A DNA stretch of 64,000 nucleotides from Burkholderiales bacterium (GCA_020854105.1 JADZGB010000001.1:29273-93272); one strand, 5' to 3'. Counted from the stretch's first letter, positions 1 to 8,245 are shown. A program made the numbers and translations. Notes: generated by a model not told the origin, from the letters alone.

Positions 1-2
1 AA

Positions 3-89
3 CGGCAGCGTCTCAAGCGTGACGCCGACTCTGCGAATGGTAGCAGCCAGGAGCGGCGTCGCAATGGAAAAGACCGGAGGTCACGGTAG
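3..89 (+). CDS. Possible 3' end of an upstream phage gene (partial)
   Basis: A frame open from the window edge encodes a short, very basic and hydrophilic tail and stops at 87-89, just before the next gene at 92. The spacing fits the compact early operon, and the GGAGG at 76-80 would serve the next gene. With fewer than 30 codons visible no family can be assigned, and a second frame is also open to 105. The call is a guess from position. Confidence 0.25.
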   Translation, partial: RQRLKRDADSANGSSQERRRNGKDRRSR

Positions 90-91
90 CC

Positions 92-520
92 ATGCGCGGC
101 GGTGATCTGTCGACAGCTGATCTTTTCACCAAGGAGCCGCGCCTGAGCTCCGGGAGTCTTCAGCACTCGATCGAGCTGCGCGAGGTGATGAGCGAGGCCC
201 TGCGCACCTCCCAGCTCACCCGCTACGAGGTCGCGGCAGAGATGTCTCGCCTCCTGGGCGTGGAGATCACCAAGGCACAGCTCGACGCCTGGACTGCAGA
301 GTCTCGAAGCAGCTGGCGCTTTCCGTTTGAGTACGCCGCCGCATTCGACGCCGCGCTGGGCGGGCACGTTCTCCAGGATCTGTTGGCACGCAAGCGCGGC
401 ACACGCGTCGCGCGAGGGCAAGACTCGATGCTGGCCGACCTGGGCCGCATCGAGCAGATGATGCGCGAGCTGCGCACGCTGCGACAGCGCATTCAGCAGG
501 AACTGCAGGGGCAACGATGA
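92..520 (+). CDS. Early phage protein preceding the transposase, putative DNA-binding
   Basis: This 142-residue protein sits immediately 5' of the transposase, and its stop overlaps the transposase start (ATGA at 517). A GGAGGT lies ten bases before the ATG. The middle (about residues 35-75) looks like a helix-turn-helix region, and the C-terminal 30 residues form a charged, coiled-coil-like helix rich in Arg, Gln and Leu. Genes of this size are common just upstream of the transposase in B3-like phages, but I do not recognise a defined family. A role in regulation or transposition is inferred from position only. Confidence 0.7.
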   Translation: MRGGDLSTADLFTKEPRLSSGSLQHSIELREVMSEALRTSQLTRYEVAAEMSRLLGVEITKAQLDAWTAESRSSWRFPFEYAAAFDAALGGHVLQDLLARKRGTRVARGQDSMLADLGRIEQMMRELRTLRQRIQQELQGQR

Positions 521-2676
521 GCGAATGGTTCGTTGCCAGACAGCTGGTTGGACTGCCCGGGCTGCCCTCCACGGTTCAGGCACTCAACAGGCTCGCGAAG
601 CGGGAGAACTGGCTCGTCCGCATACGAGAGGGTCGCGCCCACGAGCGCGAGTACCACGCCTCTTCCCTCACGCCGGAGACGCGCGCGCGCCTCGCCCAGG
701 CGCTGGTCGACGAGGTCGTGCGCGCCGGCCAGCTCGCAGCCGCCAAGCTCGACCTGCAGGAGCGGCTGCAGGCGCGCGCCGCCGATGCGTGCCGCGAAGA
801 AAGCCTGCGCAGCGTCGGGCTCGCCGACGGGTGGACGGGTCGAGAGATCGACGCGCGCGTGGCGATCCTGGCCGCGTTCGACTCGTGGCGTGCCGCCTGC
901 GGCGTGGCATTGACCGATGCCCGCGTGATGTTCGCCTCGGCCTACAACGCCGGGCAGATCGAGGTGACGCCCGAGGTGCGCACGGCGGTCCCCACGCTCT
1001 CGCGCGCGACCCTGTGCCGCTGGGCCAGCGGCCTGCAGCAGTACGGGCTGCAGGCGCTCGCGCCGCGCTACGGCAACCGCTCGGGCGCCAGCGCGATCGC
1101 CTCCGACGGCGAGCTGCGTGAGTTCGTGCTGAGCCTGCTCGCAGCCAAGCCGCACACCTCCGCCGCCAACCTCTATACGGCCTGCAAAGCCCGCTTCAAG
1201 GGGCGCATGCAGGTATCGCGGCGCACGCTGGAGCGCTACATCGAGCGCTGGAAGGCGGAGCACGGACAGCTCTTCACCGCCGTGACGAATCCCGATGCCT
1301 GGAAGTCGCGCTACATGAGCGCCTTCGGCAGCGCCTCCGAGCACGTGCAGCGACTCAACCAGCTTTGGGAGCTGGACTCCACGCCGGGCGATGTGATGCT
1401 CACCGACGGCCGTCACAACCTGATCGGCGTGGTCGACGTCTACACCAGGCGCGCCAGGATCCTGGTGGCCAAGACCAGCAAGGCAGTGTCGGTGGCCACG
1501 CTGATGCGCCGCGCGCTGCTCGACTGGGGCGTGCCGGAGAGCGCCAAGACCGACGGTGGCGCCGAATACGTGAGCCGGCACCTGCGGCGCGTGTTCGCCG
1601 ACTTGAGCGTGACACACCTCGAGTGCGCACCGTTCAGCCCCTGGGAGAAGCCGCACGTCGAGCGGTTTTTCCGGACCTTCAGCCACGGCCTGGTGGAACT
1701 GCTCGATGGGTTCGTGGGCCACAACGTGGCCGAGCGCCAGGACATCGAGGCTCGCCGCAGCTTCGCGCAGCGGCTGTTCCAGAAGGACGCCACCGTCGAG
1801 CTGCTCATGAGCGCGCAGGAGCTGCAGGGCTTCTGCGACCGCTGGTGTGAGGACCTGTATCACCACGAGGCGCACGAGGGCCTCAACGGCATGACGCCCT
1901 TCGCCGTGGCAGCCGCGTGGCCCGAGCAGCCGCGGCGCATCCACGACGAGCGCGCCCTCGACGTGCTGCTGGCAGCGCCTGCAGGCAATGGTCAGCGCAT
2001 CGTGCAGAAGAAGGGCATTGCGCTCGATGGCGCCTGGTTCATCGCCCCCGAACTCGCGCTGCACGTGGGCGATGCGGTGGACGTGCGCATCGACCCGCAG
2101 GACCTGGGCCGCCTCTACGTCTACCGCGACGCGGCGTTCCTGTGCATCGCCGAGTGTCCGGAGCGTACCGGCATGGACCGCCAGGAGGTCGCCACCAGAG
2201 CCAGGACCCTGCAGCGCGAGCGCATCCAGGAGGAGCGCGCTGCGCTCAAGGCGGCCGGCAAGCGAGCGAACACCGACGACATCGTGCGCGAGATCCTCAC
2301 CGATCGCGCCGCGGCCGCCGGCAAGCTCGCGCGCCTGCCGGTGCGCGAGGTCGAGCTCCCCGTCCCCGGGCTGCAGCAGGCCAAGCGTGCCGTGCAGCAC
2401 GGCCGCGCGCCAGCGGCGCAGATGAGCGATGCGCAGCGCGCGCTGCTCGAGCGCATGCGCGATGAGCACGCACAGACCCCCGCTACGGTGACCAAGCTCC
2501 CCGATCGTGAGGTGCGCTTTCGTCGCTGGCTCGACGTCGACACGCGGCTCAAGGCCAGCCAGGCCGTGTCTGACACCGATCGGCAGTTCTGGGCCGGCTA
2601 CCAGACAGTTCCGGAGTTCGATGCGCAACGGATGTTGTGGGAAGCGCGGGAGCAGCTGCGCGCAGTGGGCGAGTGA
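517..2676 (+). CDS. tnpA: Mu-type transposase (MuA-like, DDE recombinase)
   Basis: This 719-residue protein catalyses strand transfer of the phage ends during lysogeny and replicative transposition. The N-terminus (about residues 1-60) resembles the Mu-type DNA-binding domain. A region of about 190-250 looks like a second DNA-binding segment. The integrase-like core carries the expected acidic triad at D287 (ELDSTP), D346 (KTDGGAEY) and E382 (EKPHVERFF). It is followed by a beta-rich Mu-transposase C-terminal domain around 500-570 and a charged tail that in MuA contacts the B ATPase. Length is somewhat above MuA (663 residues). The start overlaps the preceding stop. All catalytic residues are present, so activity is expected. 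Confidence 0.96.
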   Translation: MSEWFVARQLVGLPGLPSTVQALNRLAKRENWLVRIREGRAHEREYHASSLTPETRARLAQALVDEVVRAGQLAAAKLDLQERLQARAADACREESLRSVGLADGWTGREIDARVAILAAFDSWRAACGVALTDARVMFASAYNAGQIEVTPEVRTAVPTLSRATLCRWASGLQQYGLQALAPRYGNRSGASAIASDGELREFVLSLLAAKPHTSAANLYTACKARFKGRMQVSRRTLERYIERWKAEHGQLFTAVTNPDAWKSRYMSAFGSASEHVQRLNQLWELDSTPGDVMLTDGRHNLIGVVDVYTRRARILVAKTSKAVSVATLMRRALLDWGVPESAKTDGGAEYVSRHLRRVFADLSVTHLECAPFSPWEKPHVERFFRTFSHGLVELLDGFVGHNVAERQDIEARRSFAQRLFQKDATVELLMSAQELQGFCDRWCEDLYHHEAHEGLNGMTPFAVAAAWPEQPRRIHDERALDVLLAAPAGNGQRIVQKKGIALDGAWFIAPELALHVGDAVDVRIDPQDLGRLYVYRDAAFLCIAECPERTGMDRQEVATRARTLQRERIQEERAALKAAGKRANTDDIVREILTDRAAAAGKLARLPVREVELPVPGLQQAKRAVQHGRAPAAQMSDAQRALLERMRDEHAQTPATVTKLPDREVRFRRWLDVDTRLKASQAVSDTDRQFWAGYQTVPEFDAQRMLWEAREQLRAVGE

Positions 2677-2685
2677 CAAAGAAAA

Positions 2686-2714
2686 CGCCCGCACCGGAGG
2701 TAACCGGGCGGGCG
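2686..2714 (+). promoter_or_regulatory. Hairpin between transposase and B genes, ending at an ATG
   Basis: The 5' arm 2686-2697 pairs with 2704-2714 to give 11 base pairs with a single bulged A at 2693 and the six-base loop AGGTAA. An SD-like GGAGGT spans the loop and the top of the stem. An in-frame ATG begins at 2715, directly after the stem. No T-run follows, so it does not look like an intrinsic terminator. It could tune translation of the B protein or protect mRNA ends. Confidence 0.6.
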
Positions 2715-2744
2715 ATGAAAGTACAACCGGAAGGAGACTCGGAC

Positions 2745-3488
2745 GTGAGCATGCCAGATGCAAACGGGGGATCGACACTAGCGGTCCTTACTAACGTGGC
2801 GCTGTGCGCGGAGGCGCTCAACGCCGCGATCTCGCGGCAGCATCAGCTGCCCGGCCTGCTGTGCCTGTACGGCCCGGCGGGGTGGGGCAAGACCTCGGCC
2901 GCGGCCTACTGCGCCAACCGCTACCGCGCTTACTTCGTCGCGGCGAAGTCGGTGTGGTCGAAAAAGGCGTTTCTCGGCGCGATCCTCAAGGAGATGGGCG
3001 TCAGCCCGGCTCGGACGATCTCCGACATGGCCGATCAGGTCGCCGAGCAACTGGCGGTGAGCCAGCGTCCGCTCATCGTCGACGAGGTCGACCACCTGGT
3101 CGCCGGGAATCACATCGAGTTGGTGCGCGACCTGTTCGAGTCCTCGCTCTCGCCCATCCTGATGATCGGCGAGGAGCTGCTGCCCGCGAAACTGAAGAAG
3201 TGGGAGCGCTTCCATTCGCGCGTGCTGCGCTGGGTGCCCGCGCAGGCCGCCACGATCGAGGACGCGCAGCACCTGCGCAAGATGTACTGCCCGCAGATCA
3301 AGGTCGCCGACGATCTCATGGATCGCATCGCGCGGATGGCCAACGGAAGCGTGCGCAGGATCGTGGTGAACCTCGCCCTGGTGCAGGAGGCTGCGCTCGC
3401 CGGGGGCGTCACGAAGATGGACCTTGGCGCCTGGGGCGAGCGGGAGCTCTACACCGGCGAGGCGCCCGTGCGCAGGATCGCCGCATGA
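2745..3488 (+). CDS. MuB-like AAA ATPase, transposition target-DNA activator
   Basis: MuB-family proteins bind target DNA cooperatively, stimulate the transposase and enforce target immunity. The protein has a Walker A GPAGWGKT (residues 43-50) and a Walker B LIVDEVD (about 110-116), followed by an AAA+ lid with a C-terminal helical region. I chose the GTG at 2745 because AAGGAG stands eight bases upstream. An ATG at 2751 and an in-frame ATG at 2715, directly behind the hairpin, are alternatives. From GTG it is 247 residues, shorter than MuB (312) but typical of B3-like homologues. It lies directly downstream of the transposase. Confidence 0.92.
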   Translation: MSMPDANGGSTLAVLTNVALCAEALNAAISRQHQLPGLLCLYGPAGWGKTSAAAYCANRYRAYFVAAKSVWSKKAFLGAILKEMGVSPARTISDMADQVAEQLAVSQRPLIVDEVDHLVAGNHIELVRDLFESSLSPILMIGEELLPAKLKKWERFHSRVLRWVPAQAATIEDAQHLRKMYCPQIKVADDLMDRIARMANGSVRRIVVNLALVQEAALAGGVTKMDLGAWGERELYTGEAPVRRIAA

Positions 3489-4072
3489 GCCGCACCCGCG
3501 TGGATCTCCAGCCCACCGGGGCGCTCTCGCCGCGCGAGCTGCTCTGGCAGCAGGTGCGCGATCGCCGTGACTTCACCCTCATGCAGCTCATCGGCTCGAC
3601 CGGTATTCATAAGCGCACGGTGCAAAGCTACCTGCAGGGGCTGCTCGCGGGCGGCTATGTGCAGGATCTGCGCGCCGATGGGGTCTACCGCCTGGTGCGC
3701 GACGTCGGCGTCGAGGCCCCACGCGTGGACGCGCAGGGCAGGACCGTCACCCAGGGCAGCGGTCGCGAGGCGCTGTGGCGCACGATGAAGGTGCTCGGCA
3801 GCTTCACCGCTCGCGAGCTCGCTCTGCACGCGAGCACGGAGCAGCACCTGGTCGCAGAGGAGGAGGCAAACACCTACATCAAGTTCCTCTCCCGCGCTGG
3901 CTATCTGCGCTGCATCGAGCCGGCGCGCACGCCCAGGCAGGCGCGCTACCTCTTCGTCCGAGCGCGCAACAGCGGCCCGCGCGCGCCGATGATCCAGCGC
4001 GTCAAGCAGGTCTTCGATCCCAACCTCGGCAAGGTGGTCTACGTCGAACCAACGGGAGGGCGCGATGGGTAA
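3485..4072 (+). CDS. Early phage protein with two winged-helix-like segments
   Basis: The 195-residue product starts at an ATGA overlap with the B gene. Two segments (about residues 28-70 and 100-140) each read as helix-turn-helix plus wing: one contains GIHKRTVQSYLQGLLAGGYV, the other ends in FLSRAGYLRC. This suggests a DNA-binding protein, perhaps a replication accessory or regulator. The C-terminus is basic. Proteins of this kind follow the transposition genes in B3-like phages, but the function is not established. Confidence 0.8.
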   Translation: MSRTRVDLQPTGALSPRELLWQQVRDRRDFTLMQLIGSTGIHKRTVQSYLQGLLAGGYVQDLRADGVYRLVRDVGVEAPRVDAQGRTVTQGSGREALWRTMKVLGSFTARELALHASTEQHLVAEEEANTYIKFLSRAGYLRCIEPARTPRQARYLFVRARNSGPRAPMIQRVKQVFDPNLGKVVYVEPTGGRDG

Positions 4073-4208
4073 GCCGAATGTGCTGGCGCGCATCGTCGAA
4101 GGGCAGGACGTGCACCGCGCGTTCGGCGCACCGGGCGACTGGGGCTACCACACGGCCATCGGACAGGGCTTGTATGCCCTCCTGAGAGAGAAGCGAAGCG
4201 ATGGGTAG
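4065..4208 (+). CDS. Small early phage protein, unknown function
   Basis: A 47-residue ORF begins at ATG 4065, eight bases inside the end of the preceding gene, with GGGAGG seven bases upstream. It ends eight bases inside the next gene. The reciprocal overlaps and the strong ribosome-binding site support translation. The product is hydrophilic and contains the segment GAPGDWGYHTAIGQGLYALL. I do not recognise a family. Confidence 0.6.
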   Translation: MGKPNVLARIVEGQDVHRAFGAPGDWGYHTAIGQGLYALLREKRSDG

Positions 4209-4575
4209 CGCCGACGTGAACGAATCGCAGGCGAGCGTGGCGTGGGGCAATGAGCTGCCCGACTGGGTGCTGCTGATGGCGCAGGCGTGCGATCGCAGCT
4301 CACAGGCCGCGGTGGCGAAGCGCCTGGGCGTGTCCAGCGCGATGGTCAATCAAGCGCTCAAGCGCACCTACACGGGGTCCTACACCACGCTGGAAGCGCG
4401 CGTGCGTGGCGAGCTGATGGGCAAGACCCACACCTGCCCGGTGCTGGGTGAGATCACCACGCGCCAGTGCCTGGATGAGCAGGCTCGCGGGTACGCGCCC
4501 ACGAATCCGTCCCGCATCGCGATCTTCATCGCCTGCCGGCGGCCGTGTCCGCACTTCAAGGGCAAGCCCAAATGA
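4201..4575 (+). CDS. Helix-turn-helix early regulator with C-terminal Cys motif
   Basis: The 124-residue protein has a clear helix-turn-helix near residues 38-58 (AAVAKRLGVSSAMVNQALKR) and four cysteines in its C-terminal half (CPVL, RQC, CRRPCPHF), which might bind a metal. It is a familiar small regulator type of transposable phages, encoded after the B gene. The target is unknown. It overlaps its neighbours at both ends, so it is probably translationally coupled. Confidence 0.8.
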   Translation: MGSADVNESQASVAWGNELPDWVLLMAQACDRSSQAAVAKRLGVSSAMVNQALKRTYTGSYTTLEARVRGELMGKTHTCPVLGEITTRQCLDEQARGYAPTNPSRIAIFIACRRPCPHFKGKPK

Positions 4576-4739
4576 GCCAGCCCGCCCAGAAATTCCGCTA
4601 CGTCCCCGCGTGCGCCACCGACATCCGCAAGACCTTCGCGCGCGTGCGCCGTGCGCTGCGCGCCGCGCAGGCCGCTCAGCGCACGCCCGAGGGATCCATA
4701 CAGCTGGCCAACGTCCAGCGTCTGAAGAGGAGGGGCTGA
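4572..4739 (+). CDS. Small basic early phage protein
   Basis: A 55-residue ORF starts in an ATGA overlap with the upstream regulator and ends one base before the next ATG. It is strongly basic (RKTFARVRRALRAAQ) and begins with a short Pro/Gln segment. It could bind nucleic acid, but no family is recognised. The tight fit in the operon is the main evidence. Confidence 0.6.
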   Translation: MSQPAQKFRYVPACATDIRKTFARVRRALRAAQAAQRTPEGSIQLANVQRLKRRG

Positions 4740-4740
4740 A

Positions 4741-5025
4741 ATGAAGATGGAGACCGTGCTCATCGTTCAGTCGGACGCGCGGGCAAGCGCAGCCGCGCCG
4801 TGCACCTGGCCGGACGCCTACATCGAGTTCTGGGGCGAGGTCTATCTCGCCAACCCGGCGCTGCGCCGGGGCGGCGTGCTCTTCGAGGCGCTCCTCGCCG
4901 CGCCGCCGGAGATCCTGCAGACCATGCTCGATGCACGCGCGATCGCGGTGCGTACGCAGCTGCGTGCGCAGGCCGCCGTGCGCGAGCGCCTGTTCCAGCA
5001 GCAGATGCGCCGGAGGCCCGTATGA
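4741..5025 (+). CDS. Early phage protein, unknown function
   Basis: The 94-residue product follows the preceding stop by one base and overlaps the next start by four. The centre carries a Trp/Tyr-rich segment (WPDAYIEFWGEVYLANP) and the C-terminal 30 residues are a basic amphipathic helix. No family is recognised. Confidence 0.65.
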   Translation: MKMETVLIVQSDARASAAAPCTWPDAYIEFWGEVYLANPALRRGGVLFEALLAAPPEILQTMLDARAIAVRTQLRAQAAVRERLFQQQMRRRPV

Positions 5026-5645
5026 GCGACACGCTCACGAAAGGCCGCAGCATGCCGGATCGGATCCTCAGGCACCTCGCGGCACACCCGAAGGAGCGCT
5101 TCTTTGACACCGATCTGCAGGTGGTGCTGGGGATCGACAGTCGGCCCTCCATTGCCGGCGCGCTGACCGTCCTGGCGCGGATGCACCGGGTCTCGCGCGG
5201 GAAGGTGGAGCGGCCGGGCCAGGCGGCCTGCTGGGTCTACTGGCACCGCGTTGCGCAGGGTGTGCCCGACATGGAGGAGCTGCAGCCGCTGCGCCTGGCG
5301 CCACGCGTACGCCGGCCAGGCAGCGAGCAGGCCGATGGCATCCCGTCGCTGCAGGGCGCTGCTGCCAGCGCGCAGTCCGCGCGTGCGCTCGCTCCGATCG
5401 GATCCGTGGCCTACGGCGCGCCGGGCGCCGCGCAGATCGGCGAGACGACGGAGCAGGCAGCGGTCGAGACCGCCCCGGCCTCGGCACCGGCTCCGGCGCG
5501 TGAGGATGCAGCCTTTCGCTGCGCGCTGTTCAGCGACGGCGAGCTGGAGATCCGCACGCACGGCGTCCTCCTCACCCTCACGCCCAGCGAGACCCGGCAG
5601 CTGCTGCGCTACCTCGAGCGCATCGCGGTGGAGGTCGACGCGTGA
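5022..5645 (+). CDS. Early phage protein with N-terminal winged helix and Ala/Pro linker
   Basis: The 207-residue protein begins with a winged-helix-like domain (about residues 10-75: RILRHLAAHPKERFFDTDLQ followed by a recognition-helix segment and wing). A low-complexity Ala/Pro/Gln linker (about 90-160) leads to a short C-terminal domain (about 165-205). The layout suggests a DNA-binding head with a tethered partner-binding tail. Start and stop overlap the neighbours by four bases each. Confidence 0.7.
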   Translation: MSDTLTKGRSMPDRILRHLAAHPKERFFDTDLQVVLGIDSRPSIAGALTVLARMHRVSRGKVERPGQAACWVYWHRVAQGVPDMEELQPLRLAPRVRRPGSEQADGIPSLQGAAASAQSARALAPIGSVAYGAPGAAQIGETTEQAAVETAPASAPAPAREDAAFRCALFSDGELEIRTHGVLLTLTPSETRQLLRYLERIAVEVDA

Positions 5646-6178
5646 AAGGCGTCTGCCCGGGCTGCGGGCTGTCGGCCGATCTGATCGCCTTCAGCGCGGA
5701 AGTGGCCGCGCGCGGCGCAATCGCTGCGGCGCTCAAGCTGCCCAACCAGCTCGGCCACCGCATGCTGCTCTACCTGCAGCTCTTTGCGCCGGCCGAGCGC
5801 AGCATCACGCTCGCCAAGACTGAGCGGTTGTTCGCCGAGCTGCTCCAGTGCGTGGGCGAAGCGCGGGTGACGCGCAAGGGCCGCACCTGGGCCGCGCCGC
5901 TGCTGCTGTGGGAGCAAGGCATCGACGAGATGCTGGCCAAGCGCCACATCCTCACGCTGCCGTTGAAGACCCACGGCTACCTGTACGAGATCGTCGTGGG
6001 CCTCGCGAGCCAGGCGGAGGGCCGCGCAGAACAGCAGCGCGAGCAGACCCGCGCCTACGGCATGAGCGCCGAGCGCACCGGGGCCGGGGCGCCCCAGGCG
6101 ATCGGCGAGGTGCTCGAGCGCAGCCGCATGCCCGAGAGCGTGCGCGATGCGCTCCGGCGAAAGGACCAGCCGTCGTGA
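5642..6178 (+). CDS. Early phage protein with N-terminal CxxC motif
   Basis: The 178-residue product uses a GTG start overlapping the previous stop (GTGA). It opens with CPGCG, then a helical core around residues 25-125 containing RMLLYLQLFAPAERSITLAK and LPLKTHGYLYEIV. Proteins with this pattern occur in phage replication regions, but I cannot tie it to a named activity. A role in DNA metabolism is inference from position. Confidence 0.7.
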   Translation: MKGVCPGCGLSADLIAFSAEVAARGAIAAALKLPNQLGHRMLLYLQLFAPAERSITLAKTERLFAELLQCVGEARVTRKGRTWAAPLLLWEQGIDEMLAKRHILTLPLKTHGYLYEIVVGLASQAEGRAEQQREQTRAYGMSAERTGAGAPQAIGEVLERSRMPESVRDALRRKDQPS

Positions 6179-6504
6179 AGGCGGTCGGCCTGGACGAGGT
6201 GCTGGCCGCCCTGCAGGCGCACGTGGGGGCGCAGCGCGGCATCACCGCCGCCTGCCTCGCCGCGCAGCTCGACATCTCGCCGCGCCAGCTGCGCCGCTGC
6301 ATCAGCGCGCTGCGCCGGCGCGAGGGCATCGCCCTGTGCGGCCACCACCCGGACAGCGGCTACTACATCGCCGACAGCGCCGCCGAATTGGAGCGCACCT
6401 GCGCCTTCCTGCGCGCCCGCGCGCTGCACTCGCTGACGCTGGAATCGCGCCTGCGTCGGATCCCGCTCGCCGATCTGATCGGGCAGCTGAAGCTGGAGAC
6501 CTAG
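6175..6504 (+). CDS. Helix-turn-helix early phage protein
   Basis: The GTG start overlaps the preceding stop. The 109-residue product has a helix-turn-helix at about residues 24-50 (CLAAQLDISPRQLRRCISAL) followed by a wing (GHHPDSGYYIA), then a helical C-terminus. It is probably a small regulator or replication accessory. No specific family is assigned. Confidence 0.7.
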   Translation: MKAVGLDEVLAALQAHVGAQRGITAACLAAQLDISPRQLRRCISALRRREGIALCGHHPDSGYYIADSAAELERTCAFLRARALHSLTLESRLRRIPLADLIGQLKLET

Positions 6505-6507
6505 CCG

Positions 6508-6765
6508 ATGCCCTTCTACCGCATCAACGGCGCCATCGTGCATATGCAGGGCACGAAGCTACCCGCGCCGTGCGGCTGCTTCGATCCGGACGACGACGGC
6601 CGCATCTGCCTGGCCCTCAGCGGCTACCAGTGCGACTACCCCATGCCCGGCCCAGGCACCTGCGACCGCCACCTGTGCACGCGTCACGCGCACGAGGTCG
6701 GCCCGGACCGTCACTACTGCCCGCAGCACTTCGAGCGGGCGCAACGACACGAGGAGGAAGGATAA
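6508..6765 (+). CDS. Cys/His-rich small phage protein
   Basis: The 85-residue product contains a series of Cys and His residues (CGCF, CLA, QCDYP, TCDRHLCTRH, HYCPQH) that fit one or two small zinc sites. It starts three bases after the preceding stop. No enzymatic motif is seen. It may be a zinc-ribbon adaptor expressed early. Confidence 0.75.
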   Translation: MPFYRINGAIVHMQGTKLPAPCGCFDPDDDGRICLALSGYQCDYPMPGPGTCDRHLCTRHAHEVGPDRHYCPQHFERAQRHEEEG

Positions 6766-6767
6766 GG

Positions 6768-7028
6768 ATGCTGAAGCGATTTGTCGTGTGGGATCCCGAT
6801 GGCGGCAGAGGCGAAGAGGATGGTCGCGAGTTCAACGCCCTCGACGCCCAGGCGGCAGTGGCCGCCTGGGCGGATTGGGATGACGACGCCAATTCCGACT
6901 ATCGCATCGTGTGCGGCGAAGTCGTCACCGTGCAGGTGCGCGATCTCCAGACCAACGAGTCGAGCAAATGGGTGGTGTCAGGCGAGGCCGTGATCAGCTA
7001 CACCGCCGTGAAATACGAGGAGAAGTGA
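6768..7028 (+). CDS. Small acidic phage protein, unknown function
   Basis: An 86-residue, strongly acidic protein with GAGGAGG 14 bases upstream of its ATG. It is predicted to be mostly beta-strand (KRFVVWDPDGG, then YRIVCGEVVTVQVRDLQ). It lies just before gam and shares one base with it (TGATG). Function unknown. Confidence 0.75.
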   Translation: MLKRFVVWDPDGGRGEEDGREFNALDAQAAVAAWADWDDDANSDYRIVCGEVVTVQVRDLQTNESSKWVVSGEAVISYTAVKYEEK

Positions 7029-7561
7029 TGCTCACGCTGGAGCAGATGGAAGCACTGGCCCGCACGGTGTCCACCGCACGCGAGAGCCTCGCCGGCACGT
7101 GCGACGCCATGCAGGAGGAGCTGCGTGCGATCGAGCGCAAGTACCTGCCACGGATCAAGCGGGCGGTGCACGCCGCCGGCGAGGCCCAGGCCGCGCTGCT
7201 CGCCGCCGTGCAGGACAACCGCAAATGCTTCGAGCGCCCGCGCTCGCGCCAGGCGCACGGGGTGAAGTTCGGCTGGCGCAAGCAGTCGGGAAAGCTCACC
7301 TGGTCGGATCCGGACTACGTGGTGGCCAGGATCGAGCGCCTGCTGCCCGAGCTGGTCGAGACCCTCGTAAAGGTGACCAAGACGCCCCGCAAAGCAGCCC
7401 TACAGGACCTGGATGCCGCCACCATCAAGAAGCTCGGCTGCGTCATCACCGACAGCCAGGACGCGGCCTTCGTCGAGCTAGCCGACACCGAGGTGGACAA
7501 GCTCGTGCGCGCGCTGCTGAAGGAGTCGGTCGACGAATCGATCGAGGAGGTCCGCGCGTGA
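7028..7561 (+). CDS. gam: Host-nuclease inhibitor Gam
   Basis: Mu Gam binds DNA ends like eukaryotic Ku and shields phage DNA from host exonucleases. This 177-residue protein has the family layout: a long N-terminal coiled coil (about residues 1-65), a central beta-rich segment (HGVKFGWRKQSGKLTW) and C-terminal helices. Length matches Mu Gam (174). Its start overlaps the preceding stop by one base, and its stop overlaps the next start. Confidence 0.9.
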   Translation: MLTLEQMEALARTVSTARESLAGTCDAMQEELRAIERKYLPRIKRAVHAAGEAQAALLAAVQDNRKCFERPRSRQAHGVKFGWRKQSGKLTWSDPDYVVARIERLLPELVETLVKVTKTPRKAALQDLDAATIKKLGCVITDSQDAAFVELADTEVDKLVRALLKESVDESIEEVRA

Positions 7562-7875
7562 GCCACTACCGCGACCACATGAGCGGCAGCGAGCGGCGGC
7601 GCTGGCAGCTGCTGCTGCTGTGGTGGCGCCAGCAGGGGCGCTGTCACTACTGCGGCGGCTGGTGCGTACTCATGCCGCCGATGCCCAAGCGGGCGGTCTT
7701 CCGCGACGACGAGGCCACGCTCGAGCACCTGGATAGCCGCCATTCCGATCGCCGCGGCAGCTACGAAGGCACTGGCCAGTTTCGCCGCGTGATGGCCTGC
7801 CGCGGGTGCAACCAGGCGCGCGGGGCGCAGGACGATGCATGGGCGCATCAGCGCGCCAGGGAGCTGCGCGCATGA
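7558..7875 (+). CDS. HNH-like endonuclease or zinc-finger protein
   Basis: The 105-residue product (GTG start in a GTGA overlap) carries CHYCGGWC at about residues 29-36, an HNH-like core (ATLEHLDSR) and a second Cys pair in CRGCNQARG. The order Cys pair, H, Cys pair with N fits the HNH/McrA fold of small phage nucleases. A structural role cannot be excluded. Confidence 0.7.
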   Translation: MSHYRDHMSGSERRRWQLLLLWWRQQGRCHYCGGWCVLMPPMPKRAVFRDDEATLEHLDSRHSDRRGSYEGTGQFRRVMACRGCNQARGAQDDAWAHQRARELRA

Positions 7876-8051
7876 GCCGCCCATGCTGGGTGTTCAACGA
7901 GGAGCAGCTGCAGCGTGCGCTCATGCGCTGGTACGAGCGGCGCGAGCCCGGGCATGGCGCGATGGAGGCAAGCGGCGAGATCGCCGCGATCGTCGACTTT
8001 CTCTACTCGCACGAGGCAGCAGAGGCCAAGCTGCTGATGCCCACGCAATGA
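7872..8051 (+). CDS. Small phage protein, unknown function
   Basis: A 59-residue ORF overlaps both neighbours by four bases. It includes a mixed helical segment (FNEEQLQRALMRWYERR) and an acidic second half. The operon fit supports expression. No family is recognised. Confidence 0.6.
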   Translation: MSRPCWVFNEEQLQRALMRWYERREPGHGAMEASGEIAAIVDFLYSHEAAEAKLLMPTQ

Positions 8052-8245
8052 GACCGATCGCAGATTCCGACGTGGCGGCGCTGCTGGCGGGCATCGACCA
8101 GGCGCGCCGCCTCACCCGCGCCGCCGCGCTGCTCATGGCCGTGGCGCTGCTCAGCCAGCACCCGCTGCTGCTGTGCGCCGGCATCGTGGGCGGCCTGCAT
8201 GCGCTCGCCCGGCTGGTCGCGCTGGGGTGGAAGCTCGCGCGATGA
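8048..8245 (+). CDS. Small membrane protein
   Basis: The 65-residue product has a hydrophobic stretch at about residues 22-58 (AAALLMAVALLSQHPLLLCA onward), enough for one or two membrane passes. It is encoded between early genes and gemA with four-base overlaps. An early phage membrane protein could affect the host envelope or superinfection, but nothing in the sequence proves this. Confidence 0.6.
   Translation: MRPIADSDVAALLAGIDQARRLTRAAALLMAVALLSQHPLLLCAGIVGGLHALARLVALGWKLAR

Noticed and set aside
493..2778. Very long minus-strand open frame opposite the transposase
   Set aside because: It is the antisense shadow of a high-GC gene. The plus-strand product has a complete DDE motif and family domains, while the minus product is low-complexity and Arg/Ala/Leu-rich.
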